The notes under the pieces were generated by a model that had not been told where the DNA came from, ran no database searches, and worked only from the letters and a program-made list of their open reading frames with translations. Both the position numbers and the translations under genes were made by a program. Shown here piece by piece: positions 14,573 to 20,959 of a DNA stretch of 20,959 nucleotides (within the stretch, counting starts at the first letter, position 1; each line of letters opens with the position of its first letter). This DNA comes from an uncultured Clostridium sp. (GTDB lineage: Bacteria; Bacillota; Clostridia; Lachnospirales; Lachnospiraceae): positions 1 through 20,959 of the forward strand of contig UQMJ01000035.1 of assembly GCA_900542035.1 (NCBI GenBank), read 5' to 3'.

Positions 14573-15322
14573 ATGAGAAAGAAAATTGTAGCAGGAAACT
14601 GGAAAATGAACATGACTCCAACCGAGGCGGTTGAGTTAGTCAATACCTTAAAGCCATTAGTAGCAAACGATGATGTAGACGTAGTATTCTGCGTTCCTGC
14701 AATTGACATCATTCCGGCTATGGAGGCTGCAAAGGGAACCAATATCCACATTGGCGCTGAAAATATGTACTTTGAGGATCAGGGAGCTTACACCGGAGAG
14801 ATTTCTCCTAAGATGTTAGTAGATGCAGGCGTTAAGTATGTGGTAATCGGCCATTCTGAGAGAAGAGAGTATTTTGCAGAGACCGATGAGACTGTAAATA
14901 AGAAAGTCTTAAAGGCATTAGAGTGCGGAATTACTCCAATCATCTGCTGCGGCGAGACTCTGACCCAGAGAGAGCAGGGAATTACCATTGACTGGATTCG
15001 TCAGCAGATTAAGATTGCATTCTTAAATGTAACGGCTGATCAGGCTAAGACCACAGTGATCGCTTACGAGCCAATCTGGGCTATCGGCACCGGCAAGACC
15101 GCTACAACCGAGCAGGCAGAAGAGGTTTGTGCAGCTATCCGTAAGTGCATCGGCGAGATTTACGACGAAGCAACTGCAGAAGCAATCCGTATCCAGTACG
15201 GTGGTTCTGTAAACGCAGGCAATGCGGCAGAGCTGTTTGCACAGCCAGACATTGACGGCGGATTAGTAGGCGGCGCTTCCTTAAAGCCAGATTTTGGAAA
15301 GATTGTTTGCTATAATAAATAA
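14573..15322 (+). CDS. tpiA: Triosephosphate isomerase
   Basis: Interconverts dihydroxyacetone phosphate and glyceraldehyde 3-phosphate. The protein is a 249-residue TIM barrel of standard length with all catalytic residues: N9 and K11 in GNWKMN, H94 in VIGHSERRE, and E166 in AYEPIWAIGTGKTAT, the flexible loop 6 signature. YGGSVN and GGLVGGASL near the C-terminus bind phosphate. AGGGGG lies upstream of the ATG. It follows pgk by 16 bp, is surely co-transcribed with it, and ends before a large hairpin. Confidence 0.98.
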   Translation: MRKKIVAGNWKMNMTPTEAVELVNTLKPLVANDDVDVVFCVPAIDIIPAMEAAKGTNIHIGAENMYFEDQGAYTGEISPKMLVDAGVKYVVIGHSERREYFAETDETVNKKVLKALECGITPIICCGETLTQREQGITIDWIRQQIKIAFLNVTADQAKTTVIAYEPIWAIGTGKTATTEQAEEVCAAIRKCIGEIYDEATAEAIRIQYGGSVNAGNAAELFAQPDIDGGLVGGASLKPDFGKIVCYNK

Positions 15323-15347
15323 TTAATTCAATTATTTTATGCTAAAT

Positions 15348-15394
15348 AAGCCGGAGATAAGGCGTCTGAACGACAAAATCCTTATTTCCGGCTT
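15348..15394. terminator. Large hairpin terminating tpiA and the convergent tetR gene
   Basis: A 15-nt arm (15348-15362, AAGCCGGAGATAAGG) pairs with 15380-15394 (CCTTATTTCCGGCTT) with one G-U pair and a 17-nt loop. The U-run on the plus side is broken (TTTCGTCTT) and the minus side is A/T-rich. It sits between two convergent genes and may stop both. Confidence 0.7.
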
Positions 15395-15405
15395 TCGTCT
15401 TATGT

Positions 15406-16002
15406 TTAAAACGTTGCCCCAACCACTTCCGGACTTTTTTTGGACGGAACCAGGGTCTCGAAATATTTTACTACATCTTTTTTATCAATTCGCACTTCCT
15501 GTGTAATCCACCATCGGGCGGCAAATACGATGATGCCTGTATACATAGCGGCCAGAAGTTCCGGATAAGGTCCTAAAGGACAGCCTTTTTTCTGATCCTC
15601 TTTCATATGTATGGTCAGATGGGCTTTTAACTGCTCTGATAAAAGAGCGATAATTGTCTCATGGGAAGGAGAAGACAGAATTTTCAAAAAAATGTCTTTA
15701 TGCTTTTCCAAAAAGTCCAGGTAATATAAAAACATACCGGTATAATAGGCTTCCGCATCATGGTCATTGGCAGTTTCCTGGACAGAATTGTCATACTCTT
15801 CCTGGAGTTCCCGTATCATAAAAGTAAACAATTCGTACTTATCTCCAAAATGCTTGTAAAAGGTCGCTTTTCGTGTCTGGGCCCGTTCGCATAATTCGGT
15901 AACGGTAATTTCATCTAATGCTTTTTCCGAAAGCAGTTCCTGCATGGCCTGTGTTAAACTGCGGTAAGTCCTTTGAACTCGTAAATCTAAGTTTTTCTTC
16001 AT
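15406..16002 (-). CDS. TetR family transcriptional regulator
   Basis: A 198-residue DNA-binding regulator. The N-terminal helix-turn-helix is clear: ITVTELCERAQTRKATFYKH (residues 32-51), followed by FGDKYELF, the classic TetR ending. Residues about 60-198 are the helical ligand and dimer domain, with WW (near 167) and several Cys/Tyr residues that could line a pocket; the ligand is unknown. GGAGG lies close before the ATG. It is transcribed away from the kinase-MMPL-GLUG operon, and the shared intergenic region carries an inverted repeat over both promoters. It therefore probably represses both itself and that operon. TetR proteins beside transporters usually act this way; repression here is inferred. 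Confidence 0.94.
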   Translation of the reverse strand: MKKNLDLRVQRTYRSLTQAMQELLSEKALDEITVTELCERAQTRKATFYKHFGDKYELFTFMIRELQEEYDNSVQETANDHDAEAYYTGMFLYYLDFLEKHKDIFLKILSSPSHETIIALLSEQLKAHLTIHMKEDQKKGCPLGPYPELLAAMYTGIIVFAARWWITQEVRIDKKDVVKYFETLVPSKKSPEVVGATF

Positions 16003-16048
16003 CTCATCCTCCGTTTGGAAACTATTATGATATTTTAGTCAATTAATT

Positions 16049-16077
16049 TACTATAATAAGATAATTGTACCTTGTAT
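16049..16077 (-). promoter_or_regulatory. Candidate tetR promoter
   Basis: On the minus strand TATAGT (16054-16049) matches the -10 consensus at five of six positions and lies 17 nt from a weak -35 GATACA (16077-16072). The -10 overlaps the left arm of the candidate operator. Confidence 0.45.
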
Positions 16078-16098
16078 CTTTTAGTTAATCTTATTATA
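16052..16098. promoter_or_regulatory. Inverted repeat, candidate TetR operator pair
   Basis: TATAATAAGAT (16052-16062) and its exact reverse complement ATCTTATTATA (16088-16098) face each other across 25 bp. The left arm overlaps the tetR -10 (16049-16054) and the right arm overlaps the kinase-operon -10 (16095-16100). A bound regulator could block both promoters. A/T-rich arms and promoter constraints weaken the case. Confidence 0.5.
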
Positions 16099-16100
16099 AT
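16072..16100 (+). promoter_or_regulatory. Sigma-A promoter for the kinase-MMPL-GLUG operon
   Basis: TTGTAT (16072-16077), a 17-nt spacer and a perfect TATAAT (16095-16100). Transcription would start near 16107, about 70 nt before the kinase ATG. Confidence 0.7.
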
Positions 16101-16177
16101 TCTTTGCGTAACGAAAGTCAATTATTTGAATCAAGTCTTTGAAAAGTATACAGAATCAAGAGCTGGAGGTCGAAAAC

Positions 16178-16780
16178 ATGGAATACAGTCTGATAAGTAT
16201 TGGGCGGCAGTTTGGAAGCGGCGGCCATAAGGTCGGGCAGTTAATAGCGGATGAGTTAGGAATTCCATATTATGATAAGGAACTGCTGACATTGGCAGCA
16301 GAAAGAGGCGCTTTGCCGGAGCAGAAGCTGGCCAAGTACGATGAAAAAAAGCATAATAATTATTTTTATGAGCTGAATTACAGAGGAAATGAAAATGCTC
16401 ATAAAGGGATTCCGACAGCAGAAGCCTTGTTTGAACTCCAAAGCGATATTATCCGTAAGTTGGCTGAAAGCGGAAAAGGGGTATTTGTAGGAAGATGCGC
16501 AGATTACGTTTTGGAAGAGAGCGATTTTCCAGTACTCAGCGTATTTATTGCAGCGCCTCTGGAAGTAAGGATTAAGAGGGTTATGGAACGGGACGGCGTG
16601 ACAAAATGGGTGGCAGAGTCTCTTATTAAGAAAAAAGATAAAATGAGAAAGCACTATTATGAAACCCATACTGGACAGAAGTGGGGAGATCCAAAGAGTT
16701 ATGATTTGTATTTTGACTCTTCCAAAACGAGCCTGACCAGTATTGCACAGCAGATTATTTTAGAATTATCAGCAGAATAG
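16178..16780 (+). CDS. Cytidylate kinase-like family protein
   Basis: P-loop nucleotide kinase homologue of 200 residues, distinct from housekeeping Cmk. ATG 16178 is chosen because GGAGGT (16165-16170) is 7 nt upstream; the earlier TTG at 16139 has no such site. The opening ISIGRQFGSGGHKVGQLIADELG (residues 7-29, P-loop 9-20) is the hallmark of the cytidylate kinase-like group, where the usual GKST is replaced by a GSGG-type loop. IPYYDKELL follows, then VFVGRCADYVL (102-112) and APLEVRIKRVMERDG (126-140), which resemble the core and lid of NMP kinases. The natural substrate is unknown. It is the first gene after a TetR-controlled promoter and lies 30 bp before the transporter, which suggests a role tied to export or to sensing rather than to general nucleotide supply. 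Confidence 0.9.
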   Translation: MEYSLISIGRQFGSGGHKVGQLIADELGIPYYDKELLTLAAERGALPEQKLAKYDEKKHNNYFYELNYRGNENAHKGIPTAEALFELQSDIIRKLAESGKGVFVGRCADYVLEESDFPVLSVFIAAPLEVRIKRVMERDGVTKWVAESLIKKKDKMRKHYYETHTGQKWGDPKSYDLYFDSSKTSLTSIAQQIILELSAE

Positions 16781-16810
16781 ACAACATAACCTGGAGATGG
16801 AGAGACGATT

Positions 16811-19153
16811 ATGCAGGAAAAGGAAAAAGAAAAAGGAAATATGATGATGCGGATCGCCAGCATTATTGTAAAGCAGAGAGTTGTGGTTACATTAATGTTT
16901 GTAGCAGCCTGCATCTATTGTATTATATCAATTCCCAAGGTTGAGATTATCCAGTCCCTGACGGATTATCTGCCGGAAACAACGGAAACCAGAATCGGTC
17001 TGGACCTGATGGAAGAGGAATTTCTGACATTTGGCAGTGCAGAAATTATGGTGTCGAATATTACCTATGAACAGGCCCAGAAATTAGCCGGAGAATTGGA
17101 AGAGATAGAGGGAATCTCAGGAGTTTCCTTCTATGACTGGGATGAGGCAGACAGTACATATAAAGACAGCGACATAACCGATTATTATAAAGATGCCAGC
17201 GCGTTGTTTACTCTGACGTTTGACGAAGAGGAAGACACAGATCTGTCTCAGAAAGCGATTGCAGAAGTACGGCAGCAGCTGGATGGATATGAATCTTACG
17301 TGTATACCACAGTGGATAAAGACGACGCAGCCCAGCTTCAGGAAGATATGAAAATGATTCTGGGGCTGGTTGCAGTGATTATTTTTGGGGTACTGCTGTT
17401 TACATCCGGTACCTATGCAGAAATCGGAATTTTTGTAGTGACCTTTGTGGTATCGGCAATTTTAAATATGGGTACCAACTACTGGTTTGGATCCGTATCC
17501 TTTGTAACCAATGCGGTTGGTACGGTTTTGCAGCTTGCCATGTCCATTGACTATGCGATTATTCTTCTGCACCGTTTTATGGAAGAACACCAGAAATATG
17601 ATGTGATTGAAGCAGCTACCGTTGCATTAAGCAAAGCGATTCCAGAAATTTCCTCCAGCAGCCTTACTACCGTTTCCGGTATGGTTGCGCTGATGCTGAT
17701 GCAGTTCCAGTTAGGCATGGACTTAGGAAGAGTCATGTCCAAGGCGATTTTATTCAGCCTGATTACAGTATTCTTACTTCTTCCGGCTTTGATTGTATTC
17801 TCAGCAAAAGCCATTGAAAAGACGGGACATAGAAGCTTTGTGCCAAAGATTACCGGATGGGGAAAACTGGTAGTAAAAACCAGATACATCGTACTTCCAA
17901 TTTATCTGGTCATTGTAGTTGCATCGATCGTATTTTCCAACAAGTGCCAGTATATTTATGACGTCAATTCCATTGAGGCAGAGAAAATGAATGAGTTTTT
18001 ATCTTCAAAAAAGAAGATAAAAGAGACGTTTACCATTAACAATACGACGGCGATTGTGGTGCCCAAGGGGGATTATGAAAAAGAAAAAGAACTGATTCAT
18101 GATCTGGAGCAGCTAGATTCTGTAGACGACGTTATGGGTCTTGCAAACATCGAAGTAGACGACGAGGGAAACTATATTCTGGCGGACAGTTTAAGCCCAA
18201 GGGAATTTTCCATTGTTGCGGATCAGGATATTAATATGTCCCGTATGCTGTATCTTCTTTATGCAAAAGAAAACAGCCAGTACAGCGCGTTTACCAAGAG
18301 TATTGATGAACTCAGGGTTCCGCTGATTGATATGGTTGATTTTATCTATGAAGAAAAAGAAAGCGGCGGCCTGACGTTTGGATCCGATACTTCGGAAGAA
18401 ATTGATGATTTATACGATTCCGTCTGCGATGCCAGAGCCCAGTTAGAGGGAGAAAATTATTCCAGAATTATTTTCGCATTGAAGGGTCCGGTAGAAGGCG
18501 AAGAAACTTTTCGGGCCATTGACGATATTCACGATATTATCTATAAATATTATAAGGAGGGATACGTAGTAGGCGACTCAACCAGCGATTACGATTTAAG
18601 TAAATCCTTTGTTTCTGACAACCTGAAAATCAGTATTCTGACGGCCCTGTTTGTTGCAGTTATTCTGCTGTTTACCTTCCAGTCCTATGCGCTGCCGGTA
18701 ATTCTGGTTCTGACCATACAGAGCAGTATCTGGATTAACTTCTCAGTCCCCTATCTGACAAATGATACGGTATTTTTTGTCAGCTACCTGATTGTCAGCG
18801 CAATTCAGATGGGCGCCACCATTGACTATGCTATCGTAATTACCAGCCGGTATATGTCATTAAGGGAAACGATGAGCAGTAAAAAGGAAGCCATTATCGA
18901 ATCATTAAACCAGGCGTTTCCGACGGTTGTTACATCAGGAACCATTATGATGGCTTCCGGATTCATTATCGGAAAGGTTACGTCCGACGGCACCATTTCT
19001 TCTCTGGGAACCACATTGGGAAGAGGAACCATGATTTCGATTATTCTGGTTATGACCGTTCTGCCTCAGCTTTTGCTGGTGTTTGACAAATTGATTGAGA
19101 AAAGCAAGATGAGAAAGCAGAAGACAGACAGCGAGGAGGCGAAGAAAGAATGA
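16811..19153 (+). CDS. MMPL/RND superfamily transporter
   Basis: Large integral membrane transporter of 780 residues with the two-fold RND layout: TM1 (about 24-42), an extracytoplasmic domain (about 43-180), five helices (about 182-335), TM7 (about 357-376), a second extracytoplasmic domain (about 377-605), and five helices to about 765. MMPL signatures appear in each half as SIDYAIILLHRFMEE (245-259) and TIDYAIVITSRY (670-681). D247-Y248 and D672-Y673 fit the proton-relay Asp-Tyr pairs of MmpL3-type proteins. Such exporters move lipids, peptides or drugs using proton force; the cargo here is unknown. ATG 16811 has GGAGA 7 nt upstream; ATGs at 16841-16847 are alternatives. Its stop codon overlaps the next start (ATGA), so the surface protein is coupled to it. 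Confidence 0.94.
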   Translation: MQEKEKEKGNMMMRIASIIVKQRVVVTLMFVAACIYCIISIPKVEIIQSLTDYLPETTETRIGLDLMEEEFLTFGSAEIMVSNITYEQAQKLAGELEEIEGISGVSFYDWDEADSTYKDSDITDYYKDASALFTLTFDEEEDTDLSQKAIAEVRQQLDGYESYVYTTVDKDDAAQLQEDMKMILGLVAVIIFGVLLFTSGTYAEIGIFVVTFVVSAILNMGTNYWFGSVSFVTNAVGTVLQLAMSIDYAIILLHRFMEEHQKYDVIEAATVALSKAIPEISSSSLTTVSGMVALMLMQFQLGMDLGRVMSKAILFSLITVFLLLPALIVFSAKAIEKTGHRSFVPKITGWGKLVVKTRYIVLPIYLVIVVASIVFSNKCQYIYDVNSIEAEKMNEFLSSKKKIKETFTINNTTAIVVPKGDYEKEKELIHDLEQLDSVDDVMGLANIEVDDEGNYILADSLSPREFSIVADQDINMSRMLYLLYAKENSQYSAFTKSIDELRVPLIDMVDFIYEEKESGGLTFGSDTSEEIDDLYDSVCDARAQLEGENYSRIIFALKGPVEGEETFRAIDDIHDIIYKYYKEGYVVGDSTSDYDLSKSFVSDNLKISILTALFVAVILLFTFQSYALPVILVLTIQSSIWINFSVPYLTNDTVFFVSYLIVSAIQMGATIDYAIVITSRYMSLRETMSSKKEAIIESLNQAFPTVVTSGTIMMASGFIIGKVTSDGTISSLGTTLGRGTMISIILVMTVLPQLLLVFDKLIEKSKMRKQKTDSEEAKKE

Positions 19154-20959
19154 AAAAACAGAGAAAAGGAAACGACCAGCGGCGCAGACTTACAGCCAGA
19201 TGCCTTCTGGTGTCTGTGACAGCCGCCTCTTTGCTGGGAAGCTGGCAGGACAGTATCGTGTATGCAGCTTCCCAGCAGGCAGCGGTTTCGGAAACAGGAA
19301 GCCAGGCTTTGGCAGACCAGGAGAACGTCAGCCAGACAGTGGAAATCTCTACTGCAGAAGAATTAAACGAGTTTGGAAAAAAATGCCAGAGTACCGTCTA
19401 TTCCAGAAATATAACGGCTGTTTTAATGGCAGATATTGATGTAAGCACGGTAGACTTTTCTCCGATTCCCGTATTCAGCGGAGTATTGGAAGGAAATGGT
19501 CATAAAATTACTGGGCTCGATCTGCAGGGACCAGGATCGAAATGCGGGCTAATCCGAGTGCTGGAAGCCGGTTCTGAGGTCCGGAATCTGACGGTAGAAG
19601 GGAGCGTGCTTCCAGGAGGCGCTCAGGAGCTGGTCGGAGGAATTGCAGGAATTAACAAGGGAACGATTCGGGGATGCAGCTTTTCCGGAACGATTGAAGG
19701 AAAAAAGGAGATTGGCGGAATTGCCGGAAGCAATGAAGAGACGGGCCTGATTGAAAATTGTTCCAGTTACGGCACCGTATCCGGTCACACCAGTACAGGA
19801 GGAATTGCCGGCGTCAGCGAAGGAACGATTTCCGGCTGTGTGAATGAAAGTGAAGTAAATATTGACGCAGGTCTTTTAACAGCGGCAGTAGACGAGGATA
19901 TGTCCCTGAATGTGGAAGAACTGGAAAATGGCATTACAGAAGATACCATCAGAGACACGGGAGGCATTGCCGGTTATTCTTCCGGCAACATTCTTGGCTG
20001 TGAAAACAGAGGGAAAATCGGAAGCGAACATCTGGGAGCCAATACCGGAGGTATTGCCGGACGGCAGAAAGGCATGGTCAGCGGCTGTACCAACAAGGCG
20101 GTAGTTTTAGGCAGTAAAAATACGGCTGGAATTGCCGGCCTGTTTGAGCCTTATGCAGAAGAGGTTTATGAACAGGACGCGCTGGATAAAGTGTCGGATC
20201 AGATGGATGCTCTGGGAAAACTGACCGATGACTGGTCGGATCAGCTAAGAGGAATGAGCGATAAAGCAGTAGACCATGTGGAGCGTCTGGACGATATGGC
20301 TGCTGGCCTGAAAGATACGCTGAGAGAAAACGACAATATGCGCCAGGCCAAGAGAGAAGCATTTGACGAAGACGCTTCCAGCCAGGTCAATGTTATCCAG
20401 GATATTCTGGACAATACAGAGTTAGACATCATCAGCGATTCGGCAAAACGGTCTTATGGAGACATTGAAGAGGATCTGGAAGAGATTCACAGCATTATTG
20501 ATGAGTTGATACATCGTCCTCTAATTCCGGATATGGATGACGAGGAAGATTTTGCAGATGCAGTGGAACAAGATATCCAGGAAGAGCTGGAGCTGATTCA
20601 GCGTCTGAAAGAGCTGACCGAAGATATTGCGTCTAATTCCGAAACGATGGTAATGGACGGAATCGGGGATGCGGCAGACGGAATTGAATCTTTTCGGGAC
20701 GATTTGAACAGTCTGAAAATCGAAACCAATGCGCTGGTCGATATGGTAGGAGATTATAAGGACGAACTGATTGATGATTATGACGCCCTTCATATCCGGA
20801 TTACGGATCAGCTGGACGCTATTTATGAAGAAAAGGATCGGATGACCGACGATTTAAAAGCAGATCGGGATTCCAGCAAAGTCAACCAGGATCAGATTTC
20901 CCAACAGATGGATGAAATTGGCGATACTATTGAGGATGGGAGACAGCGGGTAAAAGACA
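19150..20959 (+). CDS. Secreted GLUG-repeat protein with long acidic coiled coil, 3' partial
   Basis: The open frame runs to the window edge with no stop: 603 codons seen. ATG 19150 overlaps the transporter stop and has GAGGAGG (19133-19139) 10 nt upstream. Residues 1-40 look like a signal peptide: a basic start, hydrophobic LLVSVTAASLLG and a likely cut near VYAA-SQQ. About 65-150 is a strand-rich region with LNEFGKKCQ and GVLEGNGHKITGLDL, usual before GLUG repeats. About 160-330 holds six GLUG-type repeats (GGIAG or AGIAG), most followed by a Gly-x-Ile/Val and Cys turn such as GTIRGC or GTISGC. About 340-603 is highly acidic, helical and coiled-coil-like. GLUG repeats occur in bacterial surface proteins such as M26 IgA1 proteases, but no protease motif is visible here. 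It may be a partner or substrate of the transporter; that is inference. Confidence 0.88.
   Translation, partial: MKKQRKGNDQRRRLTARCLLVSVTAASLLGSWQDSIVYAASQQAAVSETGSQALADQENVSQTVEISTAEELNEFGKKCQSTVYSRNITAVLMADIDVSTVDFSPIPVFSGVLEGNGHKITGLDLQGPGSKCGLIRVLEAGSEVRNLTVEGSVLPGGAQELVGGIAGINKGTIRGCSFSGTIEGKKEIGGIAGSNEETGLIENCSSYGTVSGHTSTGGIAGVSEGTISGCVNESEVNIDAGLLTAAVDEDMSLNVEELENGITEDTIRDTGGIAGYSSGNILGCENRGKIGSEHLGANTGGIAGRQKGMVSGCTNKAVVLGSKNTAGIAGLFEPYAEEVYEQDALDKVSDQMDALGKLTDDWSDQLRGMSDKAVDHVERLDDMAAGLKDTLRENDNMRQAKREAFDEDASSQVNVIQDILDNTELDIISDSAKRSYGDIEEDLEEIHSIIDELIHRPLIPDMDDEEDFADAVEQDIQEELELIQRLKELTEDIASNSETMVMDGIGDAADGIESFRDDLNSLKIETNALVDMVGDYKDELIDDYDALHIRITDQLDAIYEEKDRMTDDLKADRDSSKVNQDQISQQMDEIGDTIEDGRQRVKD
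19636..20139 (+). repeat. Six degenerate GLUG-type repeats within the surface protein
   Basis: The encoded motif GGIAG recurs at residues 163, 189, 217, 271 and 300, with a variant AGIAG at 326. Most copies are followed by a short turn, then Gly/Ser-Cys. Spacing is 26-29 residues except for one 54-residue interval (217 to 271), where an acidic insert of about 26 residues (near 238-265) interrupts the array. Confidence 0.85.

Noticed and set aside
16037..16124. Direct repeat AGTCAATTA (16037-16045 and 16116-16124) flanking the tetR/kinase promoters
   Set aside because: It is only nine bases in A/T-rich DNA and spaced too far apart to call an operator with confidence.
16139..16177. TTG start for the cytidylate kinase-like gene
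   Set aside because: It has no ribosome binding site, whereas ATG 16178 has GGAGGT at 7 nt and begins directly before the P-loop strand.
19636..20139. CRISPR-like or DNA-level tandem repeat in the GGIAG region
   Set aside because: The repetition is at protein level with varied codons and uneven spacing, inside one open frame.

Overview
The window looks like ordinary chromosome of a Gram-positive anaerobe of the class Clostridia, most likely a Lachnospiraceae-type gut bacterium. This is inferred from moderate base composition, strong AGGAGG-type ribosome binding sites, an Fe-S two-subunit L-serine dehydratase, a PcsB/EnvC-like peptidase next to a CtpA-type protease, and many short same-strand operons. 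I see no rRNA, tRNA, CRISPR array, insertion sequence or phage gene.

Layout. (1) 1-3903, plus strand: a cell-wall module of a coiled-coil M23 peptidase (5' end outside the window) and an S41/PDZ protease, then a tRNA-dihydrouridine synthase and a small DUF2007-like protein, closed by a bidirectional terminator at 3912-3946. (2) 3969-6424, minus strand: a PurF-like protein that has lost the N-terminal catalytic cysteine, followed by a threonine aldolase. (3) 6631-9523, plus strand: a membrane-anchored amidase, an unknown anchored protein, a two-part MmcQ/YjbR protein, a tiny membrane protein and a GNAT acetyltransferase. (4) 9600-12046, minus strand: a PHP-family phosphatase, then both subunits of L-serine dehydratase. 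(5) 12237-15322, plus strand: the glycolytic block gap, pgk, tpiA, with a strong promoter before gap and a strong terminator between gap and pgk. (6) 15406-20959: a divergent TetR regulator facing an operon of a cytidylate-kinase-like protein, an MMPL/RND transporter and a secreted GLUG-repeat/coiled-coil protein that runs off the right edge.

How they work together. Regions 1 and 3 include envelope remodelling genes. Regions 2 and 4 are amino-acid and nucleotide metabolism. Region 5 is central glycolysis with the codon bias of highly expressed genes. Region 6 is the best candidate for something undescribed: a regulated export locus in which an 11-bp inverted repeat lies over the -10 elements of both divergent promoters, and the transporter gene is translationally coupled to a probable surface protein. 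The second most interesting item is the PurF-like protein. It keeps the PRPP loop and cysteines matching the Fe-S ligands, but its glutaminase site appears dead.
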